Notes: generated by a model from the sequence alone, not told the origin. Positions 49,833-61,996 are shown, numbered from the stretch's first letter. The stretch is DNA of 64,000 nt from Rhyacophila brunnea (GCA_022495005.1 JAGYXB010000825.1:6882001-6946000); one strand, 5' to 3'. Numbers and translations: made by a program.

Positions 49833-51515
49833 ATACTGATTCATTTAGGATTTGTTTAATTTTAAGGTATACAAAGAATGTTTTAATTGTAGATAATACA
49901 AGCAATCACTGGTCACTTTAAATATTACCAATAATTTTGATTTGATAGTGACGGAATCATTCTTTGTTCCCAGGCATACAATGAGAAAGTATTACATGTG
50001 GTTATAATTCAAATGTGTTCTGAAAAGTGCAACAACTATACAATTAAATATTAAATAACTATTAAAATTCACAAGCTGAAGAGTAAAAGTAACTCTTAAA
50101 ACATGGCTATAGAAAAGTGAAGAAAATCATATTATTTGGTTTAAAATCTTGCGAATTAAAACTAATAGATACCTACGCAATATTTTGAGCTACTATCACA
50201 TGACGTCACAGTTAGCTGCCGCTACGGGAAAGAAGTGTGTAATGTTGTTTTTCTTGGTGTCAAAAATATTATCAGACTGATGCTCCCATCCCGTAGCACA
50301 TTTTGAAACTTTAAACGAAAATTGTCAGTTGGCAAAATCTGCCGAAATCACCAGAACAACAATGAGATCACCTCATGTTGTACTGCACTGCATTGAATTG
50401 AACACTGTATTGAACTCAATGAATGTTTTTTATCATTATCTAGATGCCTACACATTTTCGAATCATGTCAAAATCGCGTGTTTTTGGTTTTTAGCGGTTG
50501 GCACTATGTATTTTCTATAAGAATGTTGTCTATTATCTATAGTCTGCGGGTTGGGTTCCGTTCAAACTATTATTGAATTTACTCCATCATTGAATTTACA
50601 AAGATTGTGTTCGCCGTGACAGCGTGACAGTACGCGACATGCATCTCAATATAACCACAACTATATTGGCAATTATGAGTGTACAAAGTAATGTTGATTA
50701 ATTAAATATTGTTAGTTGAAATGGTCAAACACTAATACATACATATAAAAACAAAAACAATCGTTTATATCTTCAAAAACTTAACAGTCCAAAAAGGTTT
50801 TTTGGCTCAGTGAGCTACATAAAACACATATTGTGTGAAGTTAACAGGTATCTATCTAAAACAACAGCATGTCAACAATGGAATAGGTACAGAATAAATC
50901 TTCGCCTTGGTGGTGAAAGACCTATTGAAAAATTTATGTCGTACTAAACACATTTATTTTAGTGTGTTGATCCTTTAGCAATTCATATCAAAATATCAAC
51001 TAGTTCTTTTCACCATCATACAATTTAGTTTTCTGTGAATCATTTGGTCAAATAAAACCATTTTTGGAAATTGTGTAGAGCTATATTCACCACCAAGGCG
51101 ACGAAATGTGAAATGGTAATAACTTTATATTAAAATATTTAGGAATGAAAAAAAATGTTTATGACAAGATGACTGATGTATGAAAAATATTACACTGGCA
51201 ACATTGTACAGTAATACCCAGTACATAATTTCGAACATTAAAAAATATTCAACAGTATGTAGTAGGATAGGATATTATATTCGGAGACTATGCAAATATC
51301 AATAACAGAAAACTTAAATCCAGAATGAAGTAAGTAGTATAATTTATAACAATATGTTGTATTAAACCAAACCAAAATATTATATTCTTGGAATGAATAT
51401 AGTAACAAGTAGGTATATTATAATTTTAGGGTTACTTTAATAAAAACCAGTCAAATATGAATAGTATCTCTAACCATATTAGTCTATGGCTATAAATTGT
51501 TCACTTTTGTCATAG
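49833..51515. other. Intergenic region between convergent genes, no gene seen
   Basis: Low coding potential in all frames; the longest frame (50329-50520) lacks protein-like composition. CACCAAGGCGA occurs at 51087 and its inverse CGCCTTGGTGG at 50903, about 190 bases apart, which may mark another small foldback. Confidence 0.35.
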
Positions 51516-54500
51516 CTAAGAAAGCGTACACTTTGAGTTGGATTGTTCACCTCCCACGCGTTGTCTGTTGTTTTGATTTCTGAGTAACGATGGATTCCCT
51601 TGATGTGAAGATCCTGGGGGTTGTGATATCGGATTCGCTTCGTCTTGCATAGACAATGATAGAGCTCGAGCGAGGGCCTCATCTTCAGACTGTAAATGTC
51701 AAAACATATATCTTTATTGAAAATAAATAACTCTCCTCATTTTTCTTAATTTTTGTAGATTGGAGATACAGATATAGCATAATATTGATTGAGTGAAAAT
51801 ATTAAATAGATACGAATTATTTTAGTTTCCCAGAAGCTCGATTTTTGGAATAAGCAATACCATAAAAGATATAATCGTTTTTAAAAACGCGAAAAAGCTT
51901 TAAAAGTATGGGTAATTTGAATGGTGTCCGATAATACCTTGAAAATTTGGGCGTGCATTTCTGATTGCATAAGATTTTGCATTATATTTTAGTCTATAGA
52001 CTTCATGACAGCTAAAGTAAAACATGTAAACAAGAAAATAATCTAAAACGTGGTAATTACATTATCATATTTTATCAGTAACGGTTTTAGCAGCATTATT
52101 AAAATTATTGATTTGTAAAGTAGGTAGCTCTTTAATATTTAAAGAACCTACTCATGTCAGTTATTTACTTAATACATAATAATGATATTAGATTGTTAAA
52201 TACGACGAGAATGTAAACAGAACTTCTGATGTATTTTACAAGCTTAATATGAATAAAATATGCATGTTACAAAATCACAATAAACACTTAAATAAGAATT
52301 TAAATACAAAATAACACTTTAAATACAAGTAATAACTGAGAGTAGTGATGTAAGACAGCATTCTTCGACATTCGTTATCAGCTGTCCAAATAATAAAATG
52401 ATCAGCCGCTGGCAGCAAACTAGCACCTCTGGTGACAAGCGGTCGAAGTCAAAAAGCTGCTTTAAGTTGAAGTTGTATAGCATCATCATCAGCCTGAATC
52501 TATCCACTGCTGGATAAAGGCCTCTCCAAGCTGAGTCCACTTCTCTCAGTCCTGTGCGTTGTGTTGCCACGTACTTCCGCAGAACTTTATCATTTCATCG
52601 ATCCAGCGGCCTCTAGGTCTACCTTGCGGACGTTTTGTATCTCTTAGATACCACTGGATGACTAAATTTGTCCAACGATTGTTCCTTCTTCGAACTATGT
52701 ATTTTTACCGAACTCTATTACATCACATACCCTTGTCTGTTTTCTTATCGTACCGTAAGTTGTATAATATATCAGTCATATCGAAGCGAACGTAAAATTT
52801 CTCATATAAAACTGACTTTGACTTTTGACAATTCTCGTTTATGGGGCACCTGAGCTTAGAGCTCTTATCCTCTTCACCTGTGATATTTTGTCTGTAAAAG
52901 AGGTTGTTTGAATTTACTTTTGTGAGTTTGTACTAAGTGTACTATGTGTGTGATTCTATTTTGTTTTAGTGCGGCTCTTGATGAGAGCCGGGTGAGGTCT
53001 TTGCCTCTTAGGGTTGTTTGTTTGAAAGTTTTTCCTCGCTTTCGAGCCGCCCTCGCGAACAGCACCAATGCGCACGCATCACGTCCCATCCATCCAGTCG
53101 GTTCCACGCAAGTGCCCCTCGTCTTTCATCTGGAACCTTTTGTTCTTCTCTATGGGGGTTGGTTGGGAGGAGTGGGAGGCGAAGTTTAGAGCTCGGACGC
53201 TCACCAAACAAACCAGCTCCAAGCAATTGTCTTCAGAACGAAGAAAGAAACAGAACAAACTCTTTCTCTTACAGGGAACTTCATAATTATTATTCATAAG
53301 CTGGGATTCAAGCTGAAAATGATCTTTTCCCAACACACATGAGTCCTATGCTTATAAATAGTTTACAGTACTAAATACATATGTATGAATTTTATAACAA
53401 ATTATTGTAGGCATACAGGGTCTACATCTGGAAAAAGAAATTTGAACAAACCATATTTCCTTGCACTTCAGAAAAAATGCTCGGTCTACTAGATGAGGAG
53501 AGATCGGCAGGAGTTCCCCCGTTGTGGGTTTTGTGTCCACTCGGAGCTTCCTTTGCTTTGAGACGAGTGGCAGCTGCCTCTCTGCAATAAAACAATTATT
53601 AAATATCTTTTTAGTGATATAGTGTTTTACACATACACACACTTTTCTGCAGAGCTGCAGCAGCATAATCTATATTATGTAGCTAATTTTACACATTTTG
53701 TATAAATCATTACACATGGGTGTTTGCCCGCAAATGTGAAGTGCTGCAATGCCAACGGTTACATGTAAATTGTACGTATTACATTTCGCTGTAGCACAGT
53801 CACCGTGAGCTTTCTTATAAGAAAGAGATAACCGTATACTATACGGTCTCTAATTTCATTAAATTCAATATGAATATTCAATTTTCATAGCTGATTTTGG
53901 CCAAATTCATGAATTCAAGAATAAAACCTAACTTAACAAATAATCCAGTATATCGGCTATTTTCAAAATTAATTTACCGCTGGCTTCCTGTAAACCGACA
54001 AGAACCGTATTTTATTTAGACATGAATTTAATCTCAGTACTATACGACGCAAAGAGGTTAGAAGGTCTTTCATATACGATCATATATTTCCGATACAACA
54101 TTTCACGGTGAAGTGTGATACGGCGAACTGCATACGTACAAATTTCCGAACAAGAACGTCAACAGGATAATTGAAACCTGCTACTAACATCGCTGTTTTG
54201 TCATGCACTTTCCTTTGTGCAAACGAGTGTAGTAACCTCAGCGCTACTAGCCTATTCATCAGGGCAACAGTAATATTCAAAGGCGGCCATCACAGTCCAA
54301 TTCGTAAGATACTGGATTCTCATCCATGTGTTTTGCTCAAAGCCTGGATGTTTTTGTGATTGTTTCACTACTACTACTACTGTTGCACTACTACACTACT
54401 GTCATTGGGCCTCATGCCATGTTGTAGTGTTAAATGGAAAAAAAATCATAGCAATGCTACGAAACACCGCTAGCGCTTACATTTTTACATAGTCAATATC

Positions 54501-56771
54501 GATTAATCAAACATTCTGTGCAAACAATTTTAAACTTCTTCTGCACTGTCTTACTCTTCAAAGAATGTTCTAAATCTGACATTTGAAGTATGTGTGACTG
54601 ATATACACTTACGCAGCTTTTCTTCGCTTGGCCCCGAGTTTTCCTTCACATTGGTGATCGGTCGCATGGCGATGCTTGAAGCAGAAGTTCAACGAGCATT
54701 CCGGGCATACCAGTGAGACCATCTCTTTCCCTTTACAGCCTTTTAATGCGCACCGATTCGTGTACACCTAACCGAGTAAGAATACAATGTCATCTTCACA
54801 TATGCCATTAATTTATATTTGCCTTTGCATTGCCTTCAATCAAATTTATATAATAATTGGTAATATAAAATAAAAGCATAATATGTCAATCCTCCAACAT
54901 AATTTACGGTGTTATTGCATAAGTAGGGTCGAGAGGCAATCATTCTAACCTATGTTCAAAGAATGGATAAAACATGAACTGATTCAGAAGTGGTAGTATT
55001 TTATGAAGTACTATTGCATTACCCTGCAACGTTGCAACAAGAACAATACGTGAGCTGCAAGTCTGACATTACAAGAGACGACGGAAGTTTCAAGTTTCAT
55101 GTTGAAGTTTGACGTAAGTCTGCAGGTTTGTAAATGGTTTTTAATTAATATGTTATTAATTCATTCATATCCTTTTTTCATCGTATTTCTTAAAAATGTC
55201 ACAATTCTCTATTTATTTATATTTATTGCGAAATCAACCGGACAGTCAATAATCTGGATAATCGAGCTCTGCATACTGGAGAATCTACTGTATTAAAGCA
55301 TTAAACGTCAAATATACTTAATTTTTTTGCCGTCAGGTTCGCCACTATCGCTCTACTGCGCAGACGCAGATCGCAAATAATCTTACTTTCGCATTGGAAA
55401 TTCAGAAGCATCCAAACTTGTTTGATTTATGCAGGTCATCTTGCCAACTGCAGAATAATACATGTTTCCCCATACATTTTCGTATTGTGCACAGTACATC
55501 CATGCACGTGTAAACGGGGTATTTTACCTGTTTACACGTGCATGGTTTTACTGTTGACAAGATTGCATGCATGAATCCAACAAGTTTGAAAGCTTCTGAA
55601 TTTTAATGTGACAGTAAGATTTTTTCGATCTGAGCCTGCGCAGTAGAACAATAGTGGCGAACCTGTTTTTTAAAACGAATTTTCATGTTGCTATCTAGCT
55701 GTCAAATAGTACGAAATAGTACCATAAAATGACAAGATCGCGTCTCGCTCACTCCTAAAGAATGAACTGAAGAGACAATCGGCAATTTTACGTGTAAAAA
55801 GTTATTGTCATGATAGTTTAAAATTAAAGCCAGTAAATCCATGCACGCGTACAGGCGCTATTATATGTCGATTTTGTTCAGGGTTTGTGGAAAATCTTAT
55901 TTATGAAATAGATGTCAGTTTATTGTGCAAATATGATACAAAACAGGGGTTTACCTTGTTTCTTCTCTGTTTGGCCGGATCAGCTTGACAATCGTTATCT
56001 ATGTGTTCAGAGACTGCTATGTCGGGGGCCTCGCCTCTTTTCCCGGGGACGGGAACCCCGCACAGCGGACAGGCGGGGACTTGCACATCTTTCTTGCGAG
56101 CGCCGTCGCAGCCATGGTGGAGGTAGCTGAAGTGATCATTGCTGTAGAAAATACAATAATATATGTTTTAAAGAACGAGGCATCAAATAAAACATATTGA
56201 CGTAAATATTAGGCGAGAATCGAAGTCGATAATTATTTAGATTTAACAACGGATTTTGTATCTATATATAAATATGTATGCTTAAAAAAATTAAGGTCAT
56301 CTGATATTATAGGACATGCACATAAAGCACAAAAAAATTAGCATTATGCTTGATTTTATAGGTCATGTTGACATGTTTGATCTTTCAAATTGCAATAATT
56401 AGAATATTGTGATTATAAATATAGAAATGGTAGAAGTCACTGTTAAGTTGTAGACTCGACAAAAACATCACTATGCTTACTATCAATCAAATTTCAATCT
56501 CTTACATATAGTTAGAGGAAACATCTGTTTAGTATTTTAAAACTCCTTGTAAACATTTGTTTTAAACCAAAATAAACTTACCAAAATATTTGTTGACACG
56601 AATCACATTCCATAGGAAGGAAATCTAGAACAAAGATTTGTTGCTGTTATCATTCCTGTTATCACCAATATTATTATTACAGTGCATTCATTTTACGAAT
56701 TTTCAAATAGTCTTACCCAGTTTATTACAAGTGTTTTCCGAGCAGTGTTTTCCTAAATCTGGAAACTCCAT
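51516..56771 (-). CDS. ZFAND2B/AIRAPL-type AN1 zinc-finger protein, 6 exons
   Basis: Proteasome- and p97-associated factor of the AIRAP family. Exons in coding order: 56771-56717, 56624-56582, 56141-55955, 54767-54613, 53581-53452 and 51689-51516. They join in frame to 247 residues (human ZFAND2B 257). The N-terminus MEFPDLGKHCSENTCNKLDF is nearly the family consensus. The first AN1 finger uses Cys/His pairs in residues 10-50, then the conserved KKDVQVPACPLCGVPVP. The second AN1 finger is at about 98-138 (CALKGCKGKEM ... CPECSLNFCFKHRH). A ubiquitin-interacting motif lies at 192-205 (EDEALARALSLSMQ), and the protein ends in CTLS, a CaaX prenylation box. UIM and CaaX mark the ZFAND2B branch, not ZFAND2A, and predict membrane attachment. 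The exon 5 donor (ATG|GTTTGT) is weak. Intron 5 carries a LINE tail and a GC-rich block. Confidence 0.96.
52481..52690 (-). repeat. RTE-type LINE 3' end
   Basis: On the - strand the end of a LINE polyprotein is readable: RPQGRPRGRWIDEMIKFCG, then GEAFIQQWIDSG and a stop, followed by the tail CAGGCTGATGATGATG. One in-frame stop breaks it. This ending is widespread in lepidopteran RTE-like LINEs. In ZFAND2B intron 5. Confidence 0.85.
52960..53280. other. GC-rich repeat-like block
   Basis: About 300 bases that are far richer in G and C than the surroundings, open in several frames on both strands at once (for example 52944-53189 + and 53008-53226 -). That pattern reflects base composition rather than a gene. 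The inverted pair GCGGCTCTTGATGAGAGCC (about 52972-52990) is a hairpin. Likely part of a mobile element I cannot name. Confidence 0.4.
55325..55524. mobile_element. CACGTGCATGG-type MITE fragment, inverted
   Basis: Ends TCCATGCACGTGTAAACGGG at the right; interior GTTCGCCACTATCGCTCTAC matches the inverse of the copy at 55528-55862. The two lie head to head with about four bases between them. ZFAND2B intron 3. Confidence 0.6.
55528..55862. mobile_element. CACGTGCATGG-type MITE, copy 3
   Basis: CTGTTTACACGTGCATGGTT at the left and ATCCATGCACGCGTACAGGC at the right pair as terminal repeats. ZFAND2B intron 3, ending about 90 bases from exon 3. Confidence 0.75.
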
Positions 56772-57818
56772 GTTTACTTGTTCTAATGTGATGTATTTTT
56801 GATGAAATTCAAGCGCTGATTGAAAGAATTAGTCACTACAAAAATTATTTATTGTAAAATATTTCTTCAATTCTTCTAGAGACGTCGAATGACAAGAAAT
56901 TTGAGAATCGAGAATGACAGCAAAATAGTTCGAGGCTGCCATAACACAAAAACCTATATAGTTGATTCGCTTGCCTAAAATTCCCGAATTCATGAAAAAT
57001 AACATGTTAACAAAAAAATTTCATATCAAAAATAAATCATTCTATTATTCTTTTAATCTAGAAGGCTGAAAACCAAAAAAGGCAATGAGTATAATAAATA
57101 ACTCTTCCAACACATATTTTTCCAAATTCATCAGCCATATTTTCTTGAGTCTATGGTCATTTATTGATTTTAGGCGTCAAATTTGAATTAGGATTTTAAA
57201 CAAACGATACCTATTATTTTGAGGCCTCTATTTTCTATTATAATGTGCATTGATAAATAATTATTTTCGAACCATTATTTAGCCAGACTTGAGACATTAA
57301 ATCTATTTTTATGGAATTGCTGGACATTTTAAATATTATTAAATTATATTATTTATCATCGAATTATACTACCTAGATTTTGTTATACGAGTGATGTCTA
57401 GCGACGTAACTACCTCAAGAATATGCAAGGTATTGGGGACCAGTCCTAGAAGACTAATGGTAGGAACCACCAGATTTGCAAGAACCGATCCATAATCCTA
57501 TCAGATCCTGAATGAGTCAAACACGATTTTTCCATAACTGGAATATTTCTCTAAAAAAACTCTCAAACAAAAAATATTTTGGAATGGTCACCTGTTTTCT
57601 TAAATGTATTTCTTAAGCCGGTACTCACGGCTTATAGGCTCGCGAACTAATTATTTGGCATCCATACTGGTTACTGTATCTGCAACGGTCATCGTAATTA
57701 ATAGTTATTTAATTCAATATCACAATGTACCCACATTCTTACTGTCAACTTGATTTCGATAGTATAGCATATAGATTTGTAAATGATAATAAAATAATCC
57801 TAGGATTATTTTCATTCT
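56772..57818. other. 5' flank of ZFAND2B, no gene seen
   Basis: AT-rich with no supported coding sequence. The promoter of the - strand ZFAND2B gene must lie at its left end. No TATA box or other element could be assigned with confidence. Confidence 0.35.
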
Positions 57819-58052
57819 GACCATGTCCCCATGGCCATAGGAACATAGGGCCTCCACAGAGTGGAGGTTTGTATTAATAGATTTTTGTTTTTTTACGAGA
57901 AATGGATGTCAGCCACTTGCTTAACCTAATAGGACCATGCTCTGACTCATACACAAATTGAAAAACAATATGTGTACTTACCAGACCCAGGATTCGAACC
58001 TGGGACCCACGACGCTATAGGTCGACGTTTAAGCCGCGCGGCCTTCGTGGGA
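57819..58052 (-). repeat. tRNA-derived SINE copy
   Basis: B box GGATTCGAACCTGGG (+ orientation) at 57990-58004, A-box region TTTAAGCCGCGCGGCC, body intact. The palindromic tail is mutated (CCCCATGGCCATAGG in place of GATCCTATTAGGATC). Confidence 0.87.
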
Positions 58053-58059
58053 TTATATT

Positions 58060-58895
58060 GATTACATACTTAACTAAATTAATGGATGTGTCATCATTAT
58101 TAGGAGCAAAACAACTGAGGGTGGGCTCTAGCTTCTTTCAAAAGTTCAATCTATCCGAAACAGCTACCTTCCAATTTGCTAGCCCCAGAGTATTGGTGAT
58201 ACCAAGCAGAAGTCAAGTTTTTAAATAATGGATTTGACGTCAATTTAATCACCAGCTTTGAAGACGGTAAAAACCAATTGAGCTAAATGCCAAATACGTT
58301 TTTTTGGGTATTGACAAAAACCTCATAATTTTTATATTATACACATACCACTTTGCAAAGGCTATCACAACATACCAAAAAGTAAACATAAATCTTGAGA
58401 TTGTATGGATGAGGATTTAGGTATGTATTATATACATATATTTTATATTAGGTGAGTTATATATATATTATATTAAGGGAGTTTATATGTATATATTTAA
58501 AAAAAATAATGTTATAAAAGTAGGTACCATGTAAGAATATTATTAAAGACTAATATCTCATTAGTTCTCTCCATTAATTATTTTTCTTAGAATTGACGAT
58601 TTACACCTCTTGAGTGTAGTATTTTTATTGTTTATAAAGAATAATGACCTATTATTAGGTTTGACGATTTATTATAATAATATGCTATCCAATGTATTGT
58701 TATTAATAAGATAGGGTTTTTACTGACAATTCAACTATTCATAATTTGTTTGTTGTATTTTTTCTCTTTTTTTTGTAACCTCTGACTAGATAGGTAAGTA
58801 ATGGAGTTTTTACCTACTTTATTGTATTGATTTACTATATAAGGTAGAGTTAAGAGTTTTCGTTGTCAGTGTGTGTTTGCCTTTGGTGAGTGTAC
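58060..58895. other. AT-rich intergenic, (TA)-rich patches
   Basis: 58420-58500 has several TATATA runs that could form weak hairpins. No gene seen. The right end leads into the ribozyme-like motif at 58898. Confidence 0.35.
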
Positions 58896-58897
58896 AC

Positions 58898-58936
58898 GAC
58901 GCCTGAAGATGCCGAAAGGCGAAACCCGGGTGGCGA
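58898..58936 (+). ncRNA. Hammerhead-ribozyme-like motif, probably inactive
   Basis: CUGAAGA (58903-58909) is followed by hairpin GCC-GAAA-GGC (911-920, stem II), then GAAA (921-924) and a CCCGGG stem (925-930, stem III) with U931 able to pair with A924. GCG (933-935) pairs with CGC (900-902) as stem I. This is the order of a type I hammerhead with a very short stem III, as found in some retroelements. The base at the cleavage position (932) is G, whereas active hammerheads need A, C or U there. I therefore call it a decayed ribozyme, possibly of a Penelope-like element or other retroelement whose body I do not see. Confidence 0.45.
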
Positions 58937-59177
58937 GAAACGACTTAAATGGAATAGTACAGAGCTTGAATCCATTAGAATATAAATCTTGAGTGTTTGC
59001 ATTGCGCAGGTTCATGCATATTTAAGGTGGTTTATCATTATGTATCCATTTATTCTCTTTGCTATTACAAATCATGTTGTAAAACATCATAAGTTTTTCC
59101 AGTTTTCCTCTGTTCAATAGCAATTAAAAATGATAAATAAAAAGTCAAGTTCTGGCAGAGTAAAAAAATATTTTATA

Positions 59178-59183
59178 TTTATT
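59178..59183 (-). terminator. Candidate poly(A) signal of ETFDH
   Basis: AATAAA on the - strand about 320 bases past the ETFDH stop. Confidence 0.35.
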
Positions 59184-59499
59184 TATAAATCAGTGAACAC
59201 ACCTTGTAGAATGTATATATATTATGAATTTAAACAATTTAAAATGAGTATTTACAATATAGCAATATTATAAAACAAATAAATAACAAAACAAGCATAA
59301 TATTCACAGGATGGCGGTTGCTAGTGTTGGGATAGCACAATTATCAAGATTTTATTGCATTTTTGCCCATAGACAACTTGTCTGAATATCTTTCAAAATG
59401 AAATGAATCTTTTAAAATGAATCAATGATCAAACAACAATCTTTCGTATTAAATTATGAAACAGAATTAATATTATGTAGGTAGTAGCTGCTTTGAGGA

Positions 59500-61996
59500 T
59501 TACATTCCATTGTAATTGGGTCCGCCACCACCTTCAGGTGTTACCCAATTGATGTTCTGTGAAGGATCTTTGATGTCACAAGTCTTGCAGTGGATACAGT
59601 TTTGTGCGTTAATCTGCAATCGTTGACCCTCTCCCTGCTCCAATGGGACAAACTCATATACCCCTGTATAGAAAATAGACATTTTATTTTACAACCAAGG
59701 AAAATTGTACCTACCATAAATGATTTCAGTTCAATTAATTATTTATTTTACTTGTGACACTAAAACGCAATTCTGGTGGAATCATAACCATCACAAATTT
59801 CGACATATTCGAGGTTTCAAGATTCAAAGAAGAAAAGATAAAATAAAAGAAATTTCTTGGCGATAAAATCATTCATCCTAATCGAAGAGTTTGAACAATA
59901 AGTAAAGGGTTTTGTATGAAATTTTTGTATTATAACACTGTTAGAATGGTTGCTTTGGTAGAATTTTGTTTATAGCTACATCTATGCCCTGTTTTGATGT
60001 TTCATTATTACGCACATATTCAAGTTTCCAGGTCAACCTTGTGATACACCCCTGTTACAGGCGGGCTTCTCCCGGTGTAAAATAATCATTTAGTAGCTCA
60101 AGTCGAAACGTAACCCTGACCTCTAGAAACGGCTTCATAAAACATCTAATCTGATTCCTTGCTCAACCACGTTAGTATTTTTTTTAATTAAAGTAAAAAT
60201 GATGATGGATGAAAGAGATAATTTTAAGACTAAATATAAGGATTCAAAAATAATAAATTTTGCCGCGCTTGTCGGCAACGTCCAAATTTCGACGCGCCTG
60301 CGCCAGGGTGGTCCTCGTGATTCGTGAAATCAAAAAACATCACGCGATAAAATTTGGCCAATCACGAGAGTCCTTTTTGTGGAATGGCGTGGGTACGCGA
60401 AGTTTAAAAAAATAAATAAATTAGTAAGCGTCCCTTTTCCAATAGGATAGGACCTGCGACTATAATCGTAAAAACCCAGATATAAATTTGTGAAACTAAA
60501 AATCATAAGAAAATATAAGACCACGTCACGAACACGAAAGACCGAGTTTTATTTATACTCCAACCGTTTGAATTTCTTTTTTTTTGTGAATCCGGGGTTC
60601 GATGGACTCCTGAGCTAGCCGCTGGAACCCCGGGGATCTCACTTGACAATACATTTAATAATTGTGTCACTAAATTTCAAAACCCGCTATAACACTTTTT
60701 TGAAATAGTTAAGATATATATATCGTTGGATTCGTTATTAAAATCTCTACATGAAAAGTTTACTGCCTCTTTCAAAATCCGCTACAATTAACTGTCATTT
60801 ATGAAACAAAATCAATGTGTCTATCAAATCCCGCTATAACACAACTGAAACATTCAAAAACCTTTTTAGTTCAAAAAAGTTTTTATTGATTTTCTCAACA
60901 TAATGAAAAAGTGTTATAGCGGGTTTTGAAACTCAGCGACACAATTCAAAAATTGGCTGATTGAGTGAATCTAAAATTGTGTTAAAACGATTGCAGTTTT
61001 CGACAGATGTGGACGATATTAGGTGAAGAAGTACATACTACAAATCAGTGGCGAAAGGGTGGAGGTAGGGTGTTAAGATCCGACATAAAAAATGCATACT
61101 AAATTTTATCTTTGTATTTGTTTTCATTGACCTAAGACTACAATGTGTATATAGCGTTTGTTAGTTTTTTAAATACAATTAAACCCTGCATAAACCAAGC
61201 AATTGGTCTGCAATGCGAAATTATTTGTAGCTACCTGAATCATAACACTCTTAGAAGTCGTTTTTCATCTAAGATTTATGCATTTAGACCAGGGTTAGTC
61301 AGCCTGGTCCCTACCGCCCACTAGTGGGCATTCCAGCTTTCATGGTGGGCGGTAGGGGTTTTAAAAACATTGTCATTATGTTTTAATAAAATTCCCCGTG
61401 ATTTGTATCGCTCTCGTATAAGTTTAGTTTGCGTTACGTAAGCGAAACTAAATGGCGTTATAGTGTGATGTATTTCATCAGACTTCATGCTTCTATGTAT
61501 GCAAAGTTACTTCTCTGGTTTATAAATCACCATTACTGTGGAACCGGTGGGTGGTTAGTAAATTTTACTACTAACAGAGATACAGAAATGGGTGGAAGGT
61601 ATAAAAAGGTTTAGACTCTATCTACAATACAAATTAGTGTGTAAGAATACCAACCTGCAGGGCAAAATCTCGCTTCGGGTCCGTCAAAAATGGTTAAATT
61701 TGTGTCTACTGGAATGCTATCATTTTTGAGAGTTAGGTGTGGGGGTTGGTCCGACTCATGATTGGTTCCTGTAACAAATTAAATAACAAATCAACATTCT
61801 AACTTCACCCTGCTTAGTTCAATTTAATGGTATCGTCATCACTGTGAATCAAAACATGTATAAGTTTTAACAATGAAATTGGACTGACCTGTAAGAGCGA
61901 CAGACGACAGTAAATCAAAAGAGACTTTTCCGTCAGGCTTAGGATATTCAATGGGAGAGCATTCGGCAGCTGGTTTCAAGCGAGATGCGTCACTGC
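59500..61996 (-). CDS. ETFDH: ETF:ubiquinone oxidoreductase, last three coding exons (partial)
   Basis: Inner mitochondrial membrane flavoprotein that passes electrons from electron-transfer flavoprotein to ubiquinone. Only the 3' end is in the window: exons 61996-61889, 61768-61655 and 59663-59500, joined in frame. They encode [19 protein letters not shown], then [35 protein letters not shown] and the terminal 4Fe-4S domain [18 protein letters not shown], ending [10 protein letters not shown]. The four cluster cysteines (FCPAG plus CxxCxxC) are kept, and the C-terminus is nearly the same as the human protein. The FAD and quinone-binding parts must lie past the right edge, because no further exon is seen between 61997 and 64000. 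The intron before the last exon holds a solo LTR and two MITEs. Confidence 0.96.
60038..60645 (+). mobile_element. Solo LTR of the 33.5 kb family
   Basis: 60042-60641 matches the LTRs of the element at 33507-37371, read here on the + strand (TGATACACCCCTGTTACAGG ... CCGGGGATCTCA). CTTG occurs on both sides (60038-60041, 60642-60645), again a 4-bp duplication. The centre is more diverged than the other two LTRs. A solo LTR arises by recombination between LTRs. In the last ETFDH intron. Confidence 0.92.
60660..60950. mobile_element. MITE with 38-bp ends (AACCCGCTATAACACTTTTT)
   Basis: Left arm GTGTCACTAAATTTCAAAAC and CCGCTATAACACTTTTTT; the inverse lies at about 60906-60946. The phrase CCCGCTATAACAC also occurs singly near 60830, so the inner part may be partly repeated. 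ETFDH intron. Confidence 0.7.
61044..61200. mobile_element. CAGTGGCGAAGG-family MITE, right end lost
   Basis: ATCAGTGGCGAAAGGGTGGA and TAGGGTGTTAAGATCCGACA match the left arms at 41057 and 45621. It ends in TTAAACCCTGCATAAACC without the inverse arm. Confidence 0.6.
61292..61362. repeat. Stable hairpin at a probable hAT end
   Basis: CAGGGTTAGTCAGCCTGG is followed by CCCTACCGCCCAC, a 14-bp palindrome GCCCACTAGTGGGC, and the inverse GTGGGCGGTAGGG. CAGGGTT starts are known for hAT elements, but no transposase or second end is visible. Confidence 0.45.

Noticed and set aside
52944..53336. Six overlapping frames on both strands
   Set aside because: Frames open on both strands at once reflect the GC-rich composition. 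None has family features or conserved ends.
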